Origin: Lepas anatifera
Taxonomy: Eukaryota > Arthropoda > Thecostraca > Lepadidae
Reading direction: 5' to 3'
DNA: 64,000 bases
Assembly (NCBI GenBank): GCA_034440635.1
Contig: JAOTON010001130.1
Location: 486,501-550,500, forward strand
The position numbers and the translations under genes were made by a program. Within the stretch, counting starts at the first letter, position 1. Each line of letters opens with the position of its first letter. The notes under the pieces are model-generated. The model made no database searches. It was given only the letters and a program-made list of their open reading frames with translations, and had not been told where the DNA came from. Below are positions 47,032-61,332 of the stretch, one piece after another.

Positions 47032-48845
47032 ATTTATAGAAACTTCTCTAGCCCAGAGTCCTTTAGAAATGTAAAGACTTTTTCGAGTAGCTCAGGATGG
47101 TCGTTACCGAGCAGAGTTTTTAGGTCTACAGGGATGTTTTGGATTCTGCAGTAATCTAGCATGGGTTGCCGATGGGTATTGTGCTGGGGACAATCGATGA
47201 GAATGTGATAGGGATTCTCCATTGCGTCGCAGGTACCACAGGTACCCGCGTTCCAATAGGCATTTAATTTTGTGTGTCCATTTCTGAGTCTGGTTAGAAT
47301 AACCTCGCGCCGGCGACTCTTTTGGTTTGAACTGGGCCAGTAGCCGATGTTAGGCTTGATATAGAATAGGTGGGCGCTGTGGTTTGTAGTCCAGTCATTT
47401 TGAATTTGCTTTCCGGATGGTGTCCTGGAGGAGAGCTTTGCTATCGTCTCCAGACCACGTTAAGGGTGCGATCTCTCTAAGTTCTAGGGACTTTTTTGCC
47501 TGCTCGTCGGCCTTTTCATTTCCTTGAATTTTGCAGTGGCCCGGGATCCAAAGAAAAGAGACATCAGGGGTATCATCGATACCTTTCTGAATATCTGCTA
47601 TAACGTGGTGGCTGGGGTTGACTACGTTACTGATGGCCTGCAGGACAGATTTAGAGTCTGAACAGATGACGGCTGAGTTGATATTTTGGGTTCTGATTAT
47701 GGCTAATGCATTTAGGATGGCAACAGCCTCGGCTGTGAAGATGGAGCAGTTGTCCGGAAGTCTTTTCTGAAGGCAAATATTTTGTCCCCAGATGCCAAGG
47801 CCTACTTTTTCGCCTATTTTGGAGCCGTCTGTAAATATAAAGGTCTTGTCCGCGTTACAAGATCGGAACTCTAGGAATTTTTGGGAGACTTCTTCCTCTG
47901 AGAAGTCCGTTTTACGGGAAGTGAAAAGAAATTCCACTTTGGGCTCTTTTCGAGTCCAGAAGCGGGAGAGTGGGGGTTTGCCTATTGTCGCTGGCAGTGC
48001 AAGATTTAGGCTTTCCAGGGTTTTCGCTACTCTGTGCTTAAATGGGGGCCACTTCTGTAGAGTGGCTTTATTTGCTCGTCTGGGATGGGCAAAACATTGT
48101 TTTGCCGGGTGATTTTCGGTGGATTGAACCTTGATGTATTAAGAAATAAGCTGGGCGTCGCGTCTTGTCTGTAGTGGGCACAGCCCGCTATCAGTTAGCA
48201 GGATGGTGATGGGGGGATTCTCTGAGCGCGCCTGTGGCTGCCCGGATACTGGCGTTTTGGACTCGCTCTAGCTTTAATTTATTGGTCTTGTTCGTCGAGT
48301 CAAAAACGAACGAATTATATTCGAGAATGGACCGAATCAGGGACTTGTAGAGCATAAGCAGGGTCTTTCGATCCCCGCCATACTCTGTGCCGCCGAGCAT
48401 GCGGAGAATGTTGACTCGCTTTTGACAGCTAGAGACGACTTTGGTGATGTGCTCATTGAAACTCAATCGGGAATCTAGGGTGACGCCCAAGAATTTGAAG
48501 CTATTGGTGCATTCAATAGGTTTACCCGAGATTTGGAGCCGTGGAGGGTCGTGTCTGGAATGCGCTCTGGCAAAGACAACGACTGATGATTTTTCCGCCG
48601 AGAGTGATAGACCCATTAGGCTACACCAATTATCGATGTCGTTTAAGCTGTCCTGCAACTGCGTAGTTGCGTGTTGGAATTCTGGTTCGTTATACCGCCT
48701 GGTATCGATTGCAGTGGTTTTCCAAATGGCGACATCGTCCGCAAAGAGGGAGTAATTTATTCCAGGCGGTAGCTTTTTGGCGAAGAGATCATTGATCATT
48801 ACTAAAAAGAGGGTGGGGGACAGAACGCTACCCTGGGGTGGCGTC
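47032..48845 (-). pseudogene. LINE ORF2 remnant: RT, RNase H, zinc knuckle
   Basis: Minus-strand non-LTR retrotransposon, 5'-truncated inside the reverse transcriptase. It starts at the QGSVLSPTLF motif, then YSLFADDVAIW (catalytic DD), GLSLSAEKSS and FKFLGVTLDSRLSF. An RNase H domain follows at 47937-47395 (FTDGS, an AEA glutamate, SDSKS and WIPGHCKIQGNEKAD, giving the D-E-D-D set). The C-terminus carries CGTCDAMENPYHILIDC, a zinc-knuckle pattern. RT plus RNase H in this order fits the I-type superfamily of LINEs. The frame is broken: a one-base slip in a C-run near 48216, a stop after DAQLIS near 48140, and a slip near 47396. No RNA polymerase II promoter or 5' UTR remains. Confidence 0.9.
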
Positions 48846-49100
48846 CTTGAATAATAGTAGTCACTCAGTCCTTAAGCCAACATGGTGTTACATACAATAA
48901 ACAAACACGCCAGTTTAAGGCCCCTCCAGACTGGGAAGGGTATAGACACCTCTGGACTTGAAGCTGGCAGTGGTGAGTCAGACTGCGTGTGGCTACCAGA
49001 ACGGTCCCTAGTGTAAACACCCATTGTAAGAATCCGTGACTCACAGCAGCAGGTCTTTTTCGAACGCCTAAAGTAAGAGGTTTGAGTCCGGTAGCTCCTC
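48846..49100. other. No recognisable feature
   Basis: Sequence between the LINE truncation point and a 22-bp repeat; nothing seen. Confidence 0.5.
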
Positions 49101-49219
49101 AATCGAGTCCCGTAGCCCTCTAAATCGAGTCCCGTAGCCCTCTAAATCGAGTCCCGTAGCCCTCTAAATCGAGTCCCGTAGCCCTCTAAATCGAGTCCCG
49201 TAGCCCTCTAAATCGAGTC
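49101..49219. repeat. 22-bp minisatellite, about 5.5 copies
   Basis: Unit AATCGAGTCCCGTAGCCCTC plus TA, nearly perfect copies with a degenerate first one. Confidence 0.95.
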
Positions 49220-50727
49220 GTTCCTCGTCTACCCTGGAATCCGTCTTATCTATGTTTTCCTTACCGTTTTGTATCCTGCCCTCTCTCACATGCCCTGTCC
49301 TCCCTCGTCTACAAAATCCCTCTCATATGCCTTTGTGTACCTTGTCCTTCCTCGTCTACCCCGGAATCCCTCCCATTTGCTCTGACCCCTTGGTATGTTC
49401 TGATCTTTCTGGGTTCACCATCTTCTGGTTTGTGAGTGTGAAACCAGATAAATATATAGATTCAATTAGGGGCCAATCGCGACGGGAGTATAACAACTCC
49501 TCCCATGGCCTTGTAAGGAGGAAGGTGGCGAAAACCAGATTAAGAGTGAGCAGTTACTCAAGGCAAATTTTGAAAAACCTTATTTTACACTTACAACTTC
49601 AAGTAGGCACGTCGCCAAGGGTTTTTACGATTGTAAGGGGAGAGGCATTGGACTCAGAACGCGATGTTGAAGATTGCAGGGGAGGGGGTAGTAGGTGAAA
49701 TTATAATTTATAACCAGCAATCGAAATGACATGATGAGTAACATAGGAAGCCAATGCAAATTGTGAACTCTCACTACTTGGTAACCGATCGCTTCATAGC
49801 GCATTTAAGGCATGTAGATATATCGAAAACGCTGCTAAATGATTTTTTTACAGAATGGCGAAGTCCTTAATAATTCTTATCACCAATGTTAGAGAACGCA
49901 ATCGAGGCAGCTCACAATATCAACATTGAGAACAACGTAGGTCGACAATCAGGGGCTTTCCATGGATGTTTTACTGGAAGGACTGACTCCGGACTAGAAT
50001 AATCGAGGTTGGGGGATGGCAAGCCCAGTTTGGATTTGGAAACGGTACCAGATATATATCCAGACAGGTAATAAGGAGAAAGTGTGATTAGCCTATGATG
50101 AGGCCAAAATTTTAGAGGGGACGTCCCCCTGGCTCACAGGTTGAGAGGACACGTCCCCCTGTCCCCCATGCTTTTAACGCCAATTTCCAAAATCGGGAAG
50201 GTCCGAAACGTTAAAAAGTCTAGTGTTGCTGCTTTTTTCCGTATCTACGCCTGGTTCACAAGTTAGAGGATGCATTCCCCATGCCTTTCTTCAGACGACC
50301 ATGAATTCGAATGCTGTGAAAAAGCCAAATTTATCACAGGGAGAATTAGCGAAGTGGAGAAACCATGCCTGGAAGTTTCAAATACTCCTAATAGATTAAG
50401 GGATGTGAGGGGATTCAGGAATGTGAGGGGGACAGGGATTCAGGGAGGTGGAAATGTGAGTGGGGTAATGATCATTTCAACCGATAAAGAGACAGCATTA
50501 GGTATAACTCTTCTCGTTACATTGATATTTATACAAACGCCTACCTCGTCCTAGAAAAGTCTGTATTTTTCAATAACCTTTCCATTATTATGTATCAGAT
50601 GCATTTTTGAAGGCTTCCCAATTCTGATTCTTGTAATCATGAACGACATGAGCGTTAAATGTGGGGTCGCCCACTTTCCGTCAACGCTCGGGAAAAATAT
50701 CAAGTACTTGGATTCTACTGAGAAATA
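49220..50727. other. No recognisable gene
   Basis: A 148-codon plus-strand frame (49252-49698) starts in C/T-rich sequence with local duplication (CCTCGTCTAC three times) and shows no family resemblance. Confidence 0.4.
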
Positions 50728-53510
<2,783 letters not shown>

Positions 53511-54906
53511 TATATGAGCATGAGCTTCAAGCAGCACTGTGGAGGGTCAGATGTTGGGGATCTATTTGTGTATAATATGTTGGAGCAGATGCTGCAACCA
53601 CTGTATTTTATTGTAATTTGTTTGTGGGATGCAATGAATTTTTGTGTAAATAAATGTTGAGCTACCAATGGTACACTCGACCTCCCTATCTCTGCGTGTG
53701 TTAGCTCTGGATATTGGGTGTCAACTCTGGCAGGAGAATCTGTTGTTCGCGAGAGACTGAGCCATGTATCTGCAGGGGCGAGCCCCCTCTCCTGTGGCAA
53801 CACCACTACCCTCCAGCCTAGCTGAGTCACCAGAGACTATTCTGGACTGATAGCTGTGGTTCTGGAATTCACCACCAGAGCGGCGCTGTCGTTGCACAGC
53901 TGGGATGGTTTCGGTTACCTGCCAATTGGCCCAACGGTAAAGCATAACATGGTCTCTATTTAGAATTTAGATAGTAGATAGTGGATAGGGAATTTTTGTA
54001 CAGAGCTACAGATAAATCTGATTTTGATACAGGAAACAATACCTGATATTGATTGATATACCTAAAATACCTAAAAGGATTAGTTTGTTTGAAGGGGCAA
54101 GGCTGGAGATCTCTTCTCGATCCATGGGGTTCTGGATGGGTTAACGCTGGCACGCAATACAAACCCTATACAAAGCCTATGACAGACCCAAAATCCAGGG
54201 GTTCCCCACAATCCCCTAGGATCTCCATCCATATGTAGGGACATTCCCTCTTCATTTTGGAATGTAATGGTGCTGAACCACAATATATTTTGCCAAGAAC
54301 GAAACGGTCGAAGGTCTGAGATATTATCAAGACATGCAAAAACGAGAGATTCTAGCTTAAAAATATGTTTAAGTCCAAATTATGTTCAGGTCAGACTTAT
54401 TGGAGAGGCGACCGATGAATCGCTACTAATAGGGCAGAAACCTTTACTAGCATCTTTGGTTCAAGTTGAAGAAATAAGGGCTGCCAGATGACGACGATTT
54501 GCATGCTTTGCCCTCGTGGCGCGCGTTGTTGACATACTCGGAATACTTGATCAGTGTTTCAGCTCCAGGTATGAAACTGCGCTACCGACGGAACTAATGT
54601 GGGGGAGAGGGCGGCAAGACAGGCATGTTAGGTATGCTGGGCATAGGGTAGTCTGTGAAGCAAACCAACAATGATACAAAGTCCCAGTAACTTGTATTAG
54701 TGTGTCACGTGGTGTATTGCTCCGTGCGAAGCAGACGCATATGCGAGCTCTGTACTTTAGATAACGTTTGGAAAAATAAAATAGAACCTATTCCCTTATT
54801 GCAAGATGTTTTGTTTCCAACGCCGTATCTGTTTCTGGTAATGTTTTCAGGGAGAAATCTCCAACATTGCCGGAGGAGGGTATTACGGTGTGTTATACGA
54901 TAGATG
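53511..54906. other. No gene; possible outer TIR at 54599
   Basis: GGGGGAGAGGGCGGCAAGAC followed by AGGCATG at 54599 resembles the left terminus of the 56299 element. Its partner could be at 60652-60693. Otherwise no feature is seen. Confidence 0.4.
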
Positions 54907-55109
54907 CTAATAATAATAATAATAATAATAATAATTGTTGGGGTTTAACGACGCACCAACTGCCAGGGTCATACGGCGTCGCCAACTCTCACCCTGTTGG
55001 AAGGGATTTTGGGGATCAGATCGACTTATTCAGAGGCTCCGCCGGGACTTGAACCCGGGACCAGTGGCTTAGAGGACAAGGGTGCTATCCACTAAGCCAC
55101 CTCATCCCC
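54907..55109 (-). mobile_element. tRNA-derived SINE, copy 2
   Basis: Minus strand: box A TGGCTTAGTGGA and box B GGTTCAAGTCC in a tRNA-like head (about 55109-55043). The body contains CCTTCCAACAGGG and CCTGGCAGTTGGTGCGTCG, and an (ATT)n tail occupies 54935-54907. It belongs to the same family as the SINE at 40424. Confidence 0.85.
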
Positions 55110-56298
55110 ATATGATAGATGCATCACCATAATAAGGAACCATGGAACGTGAAATTTTCAAATAGATGGCGATATGGAGTACGGCAGACACATAGTGGAA
55201 ACCAATTAGCCCGGTTAACTAGTAGTATCTTAGCCAGTGCTAATTTCACATGATTCAAAACTGCATCTGTCTCAGAGTTCATCAGAAACTGCATTGAGGA
55301 AAAGAAAGATACAATGTTGGAAATCTTAATAAACAGTAACTTTACTAAAATGAAATAGAAATAATGGTCTGCCGGTCACTTGATGGTGACTATTCTTAGT
55401 TAAATGGCTCAAATATCATTTTTGTTCAAAACAATTAGGCTTTTATGAAAACATTATCCAATAAGACATACCACATACAAAAGCCTGTATTGCTTTCAGG
55501 GCGGGGACGCACAAATGCTCACAGAGGCTTCAACAAAAATTGTATCACAATCACATTATAGGCAAGCCAGATACACGGCCCCAAACAAAACTATCCTGCC
55601 CTGGTATCATCTCCCTTAGGAAGCAAGCACAAAATCCCTTCGTTATTAGGGAAGTAATTTTCCATGGCCGGACGTCAACACACTTACGATGGGAGAGAGA
55701 AATACTACAGCAGCTCTTGTTTTCAAATTCAGTTCAAAATTAGTGGGTTTAAACTCCGGTGCTTGCAAGTCTCAGGATTGGCCTGCGCGATGCACATATT
55801 TTTGCGATGTCAATATGATGATCCATTGGTGTTAATGTAGCTACATTTTTGTCGAGCTTTTTGTGATTCACACCCTAATGGCCAGAGTGAGAACGAGTGT
55901 AGAACCTGGCGATTATAAGGCGTAAATTCAAACATAGTTCATAAAAATAACATAAAATATTCTAGTGTTAGTCACTGCCGTTCATAACCTGGTCGATAAC
56001 GAAACAAGAGCAGATCAACAGTGGGCACTTAAATTTGAGACCATAAAGAGGTTCAATGCACCTGCGCTTCAGAAAAGACACCGCCTGTTAAAAAACGAGT
56101 ATTTAATAGGTATGTCTAGAAGGCTCGGAATAAACACAAACATTAATTTAAAGATGTCTGCACTTTCACCTTGAGCATTGGGTACAATGACAAAAACCGT
56201 GAGTTAAGCACTATCTAAGCTACTTCTACAGAGTAAATAAACAACCCACGCGAAAAATGAGAAATCCGCATATATATACATATATATCTATATATATA
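55110..56298. other. No recognisable gene
   Basis: AT-rich; a short TA-rich tract ends it (56270-56298). Confidence 0.5.
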
Positions 56299-57166
56299 GG
56301 GGAGAGGGTGGTAAGACGGGCATAGTTGTGTTTGAGACTGTGTGTCTCACTCACTTTTCATATGACGGTGATGAGATGTCGCTTGTAGCTTTATCAAACA
56401 TTTATTTGTCCCTGCGCTTAAACATACTAGGATCCGTGCAACGTTTACCGTAGAATGCTGCAAAAGTCCGTCTTACCCCAGCAGGTGGGGTAAGATGGGC
56501 TTTTGAAAATAGTTCATCATGTGCTAGAAATTTTTGGAAAAAAACATACCATACGGAGCAAAAATGAGGTCTGAAACATTTTGCAAAGCATTGTTTCGAT
56601 AACGCAGCCGGCAGACAATTATTTTGCGGAAATTCCATAAAATGACAAATTTTTCAATGGATTCAAACAATCAATAATTTACAGCTCCTAATCCGGTTTG
56701 CAGGGCCTTTTGGGACTGATTCCTTTTGCTCATGTAAAAACAGCAGCGATAAATAGTAAATACTTTATGGTAATATAATATTTCCTTTCGTGCCCGTCTT
56801 GCTCCATATCAGTATTCTAGAAAATTTCCTTGTTGGCGATCATCATGCAAGGGTAATATAAAACTTCAATCAACTAATGCATGTTAACGCTCTCCCCTGA
56901 CAGATTTTGCATATTTGACTTTCAAAATATGACCAGATACTGGCAGAACGCCACAAACAAAACTACTAACAATGGTAGATTAAGTCATCAATATTTTTTC
57001 CAAAATTTTGGAAAAACAATAAAGGTTAGGAATTCCTTTTTTGGCTCATGATCAGGCACCCAAACACACATTTATGCAAGTAATGGGATATCTATAACAT
57101 TGCTGGTTTGGTCCACAGAGCCTGTGCCCGTCTTACCTACCATGCCCGTCTTACCACCATCTCCCC
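56299..57166. mobile_element. TIR element, GTAAGACGGGCA variant (868 bp)
   Basis: The ends are GGGGAGAGGGTGGTAAGACG plus GGCAT and the inverse, with one mismatch in 25. An internal inverted cluster (CCGTCTTACCCC and GGGGTAAGATGGGC) lies at 56468-56505, the same position relative to the left end as in the 2.8-kb element. It is inserted in a TA-rich tract. No transposase. Confidence 0.8.
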
Positions 57167-57179
57167 ATATATATATATA

Positions 57180-57235
<56 letters not shown>

Positions 57236-57238
57236 TAT
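57167..57238. repeat. (TA)n microsatellite
   Basis: Mostly uninterrupted TA, following directly on the TIR element. Confidence 0.95.
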
Positions 57239-57353
57239 AAGTTATCGACGGTTGTAATTTTGCAGCTTTGGAAAATTGCTCCTAAGCTTTGACTCGAACC
57301 CAGGTCTCCGGATTTCCGGCCCGGCATGCTAACCACTACACCACTCAGGAGCC
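57235..57353 (-). mobile_element. Second tRNA-derived SINE family, copy 1
   Basis: The minus strand starts GGCTCCTGAGTGGTGTAGTG (box A) and has GGGTTCGAGTC (box B), with a tRNA-like 3' strand TTAGGAGC pairing with the 5' end. A short body, TTTTGCAGC to CCGTCGATAACTTATAT, follows. The T-stem has mutated bases, so a functional tRNA is unlikely. Confidence 0.7.
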
Positions 57354-57458
57354 TGAATTTTCCTTTCAAGCTTGCGTATTTATACTTAATTTATCGGCAG
57401 TTGTTTTACTGGGGCATTTTCATGCCAGTCAGGTCTCAGTGTACCTCCAGTATTGATA

Positions 57459-57551
57459 TATAAGTTATCGACGGTTGTAATTTTGCAGCTTTGGAAAATT
57501 GCTCCTAAGCTGGGACTCGAACCCAGGTCTCCGGATTTCCGGCCCGGCATG

Positions 57552-57553
<2 letters not shown>
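57459..57553 (-). mobile_element. Second tRNA-derived SINE family, copy 2 (truncated)
   Basis: The same body and box B as copy 1, with an intact T-arm (CTGGG TTCGAGT CCCAG). The 5' half, including box A, is replaced by (TA)n at 57554. Confidence 0.75.

Positions 57554-57635
<82 letters not shown>
57554..57635. repeat. (TA)n microsatellite, left border of Penelope pair
   Basis: About 80 bases of pure TA, ending exactly where the Penelope-like sequence begins. Confidence 0.95.
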
Positions 57636-57637
<2 letters not shown>

Positions 57638-57784
57638 CGGAAGAAGTCGTTCTTTTATACAAGCTTCGTTGAATATTACAGCTTCTTTGGCGTTGATAAG
57701 TTTCTTCGTGGTCGACTCGAGTTTTCGTATTAGGCTTCGGTCATTCTCGTCATACTGGTGTAAAACATTAGAAAAAGACATAAT
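57636..57784 (-). pseudogene. Penelope-like ORF N-terminus (left repeat)
   Basis: The minus strand encodes MSFSNVLHQYDENDRSL, then KLESTTKKLINAKEAVIFNE and ACIKERLLPKY, before running into (TA)n. A KLE..KKL..A...FN..C....LLPKY pattern is typical of the extreme N-terminus of Penelope-like polyproteins. It lies downstream of the endonuclease and 3' UTR of the same strand, the permuted order expected of Penelope terminal repeats. Confidence 0.75.
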
Positions 57785-58017
57785 TCGACGTTTCGTCTTA
57801 CGTAAGACATATTCATGTTATTTTGACACTACAAGTTTCAAGATACATAATAATAAACACACAAGTAATATAACACTGGTTAATGTATCTCACGATGAAT
57901 CGCATTTCTTTGTTTTTATTCAAATGAGTGGAACGCTGCAGTCTGTTTTGTGAACCCTCTGTTTAGTGGAAGCAAAAATATATATGTATATAAATAAATA
58001 TGTCCGCTGAGTGTGAA

Positions 58018-58660
58018 CTAAATTTTCCTATCGTAAAGTGGTAGCGTAGTGAGCTGTTTAGTCTGAATGTTTATGACCGGCGACTTGTTGCGAATGATGA
58101 TGGTTTCAAGTGTTGTTAGTCGTCGCCGGTCATTGCAGTGTGCTATAATCTTAGTGTTTGATGTGAGCATGTTGCGGGTGAGGGTGATGTTGTGCTGGTC
58201 AAGGGTGTGTTTCTTAGGAGCACCGTCTTGGAGGTGCATTGTCAGTCTGCGGCTGAGTGTAGTGGTTGTGTGACCAACGTAGTATACCTCGCGGGTTGCA
58301 CAGTCCCCGGCATTGTACATTTGTATTGGTATACTACGTTGGTTTGCTTCAGTGGTGTGGTTTTCTGGTTAGTGTTGTTTTTCATGACTAGGCTGGAAGT
58401 TTTGGGATTTTTGTAGTAGATGTTCAGGTGTAACTGGTAACTATGATCGGAAGAAGCAGTGTTGCGTGTGATAATGTCCCTAATGACCCTCTTGTCTCTT
58501 TTCCATGCCGGTGTGAGTATGTTTCTGTAGTGTATGGTTATTTTGTGTTTCTGCGGTGGCCTTACTGGGGATGTGATATAGTCATTTAACATTGCCTTAG
58601 TGACCCGGTCAAACTCGCTGTTAGAGTACCCGTTGTTTACCAGGATCTGGCGTACCCGTT
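58018..58660 (-). pseudogene. Penelope-like GIY-YIG endonuclease (left copy)
   Basis: The minus strand encodes the linker (NILTPAWKRDKRVIRDIITR) and the GIY-YIG domain (REVYYVGHTTTTLSRRL, H, later LETIIIRNKSPVIN with the catalytic Glu). Compared with the intact inverted copy at 59447-60004, a 2-bp insertion near 58315 breaks the frame just before the domain. A second slip near 58665 separates it from the RT. Confidence 0.85.
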
Positions 58661-59446
58661 TAAGCTCTAGGTGTAATAATTTTCCATGTACTACAGTGAC
58701 TTAGAGCCCTGCGGATATATGCGCGGATTACACTAGTCTTGTAAGTGTCAGTGCAGTCCCCTCCTCCATTCATACAACGTCCTAGATTGGTCGGTTTCCT
58801 GTACACGTTCGTGGTGATGATATCTTGCCCTGCATCTATCATAAGGTCCAGAAATAGGAGTTTGTTGTTAACGCTCAGTTCTGTCGTAAAATTGAGGACT
58901 GAGCTGGCACAAAGTTGGTTCTTAAGTCCAGTTAGCTGATCCATATTTGCCACGTCGAGATATATATCGTCGATATAGCGGAAATATTGATGGGGCCTAT
59001 TCTCGCCTTTAAGGACCATATTCTCCACATGACCCATGTAAGCCTGCGCAAACAAGACACCCAGCGGAGACCCCATAGCGACACCATCAGTTTGGACATA
59101 TAGGTCTCCCTGCGGGCACCTGAAGGGAGATTCCTTAGTACACAGTTGCAAAAACTCCCTAAGGACACGGCGTGGGAGCTTGGGTGCTTTAAGGGAATCA
59201 TGTTCATATACACTCTTCAGGATAATATCTATGGTCTCCTCCACCGGGACGTTAGTGAAGAGGCTCTCGACATCTAGTGAGGCTAAAAATCCTTTAGGCT
59301 TGCTACTACGCAGAATATCTACAAAATCCTCAACCGACTTTAAACCATAATCATTTGGAACAAACGGTGTGATAATATTGTTTAGCTTTTTGGCAATATG
59401 GTAAGTGGGAGTTGGAATTTGCGAAATGATGGGCCTGATAGGATAT
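58660..59446 (-). pseudogene. Penelope-like reverse transcriptase fragment
   Basis: The minus strand starts within the RT (IRPIISQIPTPTYHIAKKLN) at the head-to-head junction. It includes FLASLDVESLFTNVPVEETI (first catalytic Asp), DGVAMGSPLGVLFAQAYMG, YFRYIDDIYL (YxDD-like catalytic pair) and KLLFLDLMI. It ends RALSHCSTW, followed by a frameshift. DVxSLFTNVP, GxxMGSPLS/G-type and RYIDD motifs are diagnostic of Penelope-like elements rather than LINEs. The first few hundred codons are absent (5' truncation). Confidence 0.92.
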
Positions 59447-60004
59447 ATCACAACCCCAGTAAGGCCACCGCAGAAACACAAAATAACCATACACTACAGA
59501 AACATACTCACACCGGCATGGAAAACAGACGAGAGGGTCTTTAGGGACATTATCACACGCAACACTGCTTCTTCCGATCATAGTTACCAGTTACACCTGA
59601 ACATCTACTACAAAAATCCCAAAACTTCCAGCCTAGTCATGAAAAACAACACTAACCAGAAAACCACACCACTGAAGCAAACCAACGTAGTATACCAATA
59701 CAAATGTACTGCCGGGGACTGTGCAACCCGCGAGGTATACTACGTTGGTCACACAACCACTACACTCAGCCGCAGACTGACAATGTACCTCCAAGACGGT
59801 GCTCCTAAGAAACACACCCTTGACCAGCACAACATCACCCTCACCCGCAACATGCTCACATCAAACACTAAGATTATAGCACACTGCAATGACCGGCGAC
59901 GACTAACAACACTTGAAACCATCATCATTCGCAACAAGTCGCCGGTCATAAACATTCAGACTAAACAGCTCACTACGCTACCACTTTACGATAGGAAAAT
60001 TTAG
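59447..60004 (+). pseudogene. Penelope-like GIY-YIG endonuclease (right, inverted copy)
   Basis: Plus strand, open from about 59447 to the TAG after DRKI. It covers the linker and the complete GIY-YIG domain: YQYKCTAGDC, REVYYVGHTTTTLSRRL and LETIIIRNKSPVIN. It lacks any RT and is therefore 5'-truncated. It is nearly identical to the left copy but has no frame break in the endonuclease. Confidence 0.9.
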
Positions 60005-60358
60005 TTCACACTCAGCGGACATATTTATTTATATACATATATATTTTTTGCTTCCACTAAACAGAGGGTTCACAAAACAGACTGCAGCGTTCCACTCATT
60101 TGAATAAAAACAAAGAAATGCGATTCATCGTGAGATACATTAACCAGTGTTATATTACTTGTGTGTTTATTATTATGTAACTTGAAACTTGTAGTGTCAA
60201 AATAACATGAATATGTCTTACGTAAGACGAAACGTCGAATTATGTCTTTTTCTAATGTTTTACACCAGTATGACGAGAATGACCGAACCCTAATACGAAA
60301 ACTCGAGTCGACCACGAAGAAACTTATCAACGCCAAAGAAGCTGTAATATTCAACGAA

Positions 60359-60360
<2 letters not shown>
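60005..60360 (+). pseudogene. Penelope-like 3' UTR and N-terminal repeat (right)
   Basis: Inverse of 57636-58017: a 3' UTR followed by the ORF N-terminus (MSFSNVLHQYDENDRTL to VIFNEA). It stops about eight codons earlier than the left copy, at (TA)n. Confidence 0.8.

Positions 60361-60405
<45 letters not shown>
60361..60405. repeat. (TA)n microsatellite, right border of Penelope pair
   Basis: 45 bases of TA, beginning where the Penelope sequence ends. Confidence 0.95.
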
Positions 60406-60407
<2 letters not shown>

Positions 60408-61224
60408 CCGCAGGATAATTGTGTCTTTGAAAAGTAAAAGACGACGCATATTTCACAAGCAGTGGGTCCCAAAACAGCGCCAGAAACCAGCAGAGTGTTG
60501 TCAACAAAACTTTTTGAATAGACAGACCAATTCGAAAACTGCTTATTTCTGAAATTTCCGCAGTTTAATTTGAGCGTTTGACACGTGACCGTGACGCACA
60601 CATATAGGTAATTTGAGCTTCATACCATCAGTGTTTTGGTCCACAGAACCTCTGCCCGTCTTATCTACCAAGCCATCTTGCCACTGTCTCCCAACTTGTA
60701 TCGAGTGGGCACAATCTGCCGACGGATAGTCTATCCACCCTGCGCGCGCGCGGGAGCGTTTCGGGGAGGCGCGTCGATCAGGATTGACACTGGACGGCCT
60801 GCGCCGGGGCAGAACTGCAGGCGGGGGCAGTGAGGTCATGGGTGGTTCCAGTCAACACAGGATCGCCAAAGGACAGACAAAAAGACATATGAATCGTGCG
60901 ATAAATACGATAAATACCCCATTTGATGGGCATTTATGAACTGCGCCACAAAATTCACCCGTCGCAGGGCGATGCGCGGAGTGGCCAAACTCACAACCCA
61001 GTAGCGGGCTGAAGCATACTTCCAAAATCTTTTCACTGCCCAAGCGGTGTTTATTTAAAAAGGAATCAATTCTAGGGGGGATGTTGAAGTTTTCTATGCA
61101 ATTTCATAGATCATCCAGATCGCAGATAAGGATGTAATAATATGAACACACGTAGTAAAATAAATCCCATATCAAGCAGTGTCTATGAAGGTCCATGAAT
61201 AGCAGCATGCCGTGCTGAGGGAAC
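60406..61224. other. Upstream of receptor exon; no gene
   Basis: 60652-60693 (TGCCCGTCTTATCTACC to CTGTCTCCC) resembles the right terminus of the 56299 element, including flanking TCCACAGA. A GC-rich stretch lies at 60730-60840. An in-frame TGA lies three codons before the ATG at 61225. Confidence 0.45.
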
Positions 61225-61332
61225 ATGGCGTCAGACTGCGCTGAGAACTTGATGTGCCTGTGGCCATCTCAGCAGAGCTCAGAGGAACCCTCTCCAGAGA
61301 ACATGGCTTATCTTCGCGTCCTTGTTGGAGAG
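61225..61332 (+). CDS. iGluR/IR-type receptor, exon before the LBD
   Basis: 36 codons from ATG 61225 to a consensus donor (GAGAG followed by GTAAGTGTG). The peptide begins MASDCAENLMC and ends NMAYLRVLVGE. Splicing in phase 0 to the exon at 63320 gives YLRVLVGE-DPPFSYRDG, the classical opening of the ligand-binding domain S1 lobe of ionotropic glutamate and related receptors (L-R-V-x-V-x-E-x-P-P-F). The donor and phase match well. The start is uncertain: the ATG follows an in-frame stop, but acceptor-like sites (CATCTCAG at about 61264-61271; GAGCTCAG at about 61275-61282) could make this an internal exon with the amino-terminal domain further left. Confidence 0.6.

Noticed and set aside
47792..48112. 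Plus-strand frames over the LINE
   Set aside because: Antisense shadows of the RT and RNase H coding on the minus strand; also 48441-48755.
57278..57353. Functional tRNA gene
   Set aside because: The T-stem is mismatched and the anticodon arm irregular. A second truncated copy with the same non-tRNA body shows that it is a SINE.
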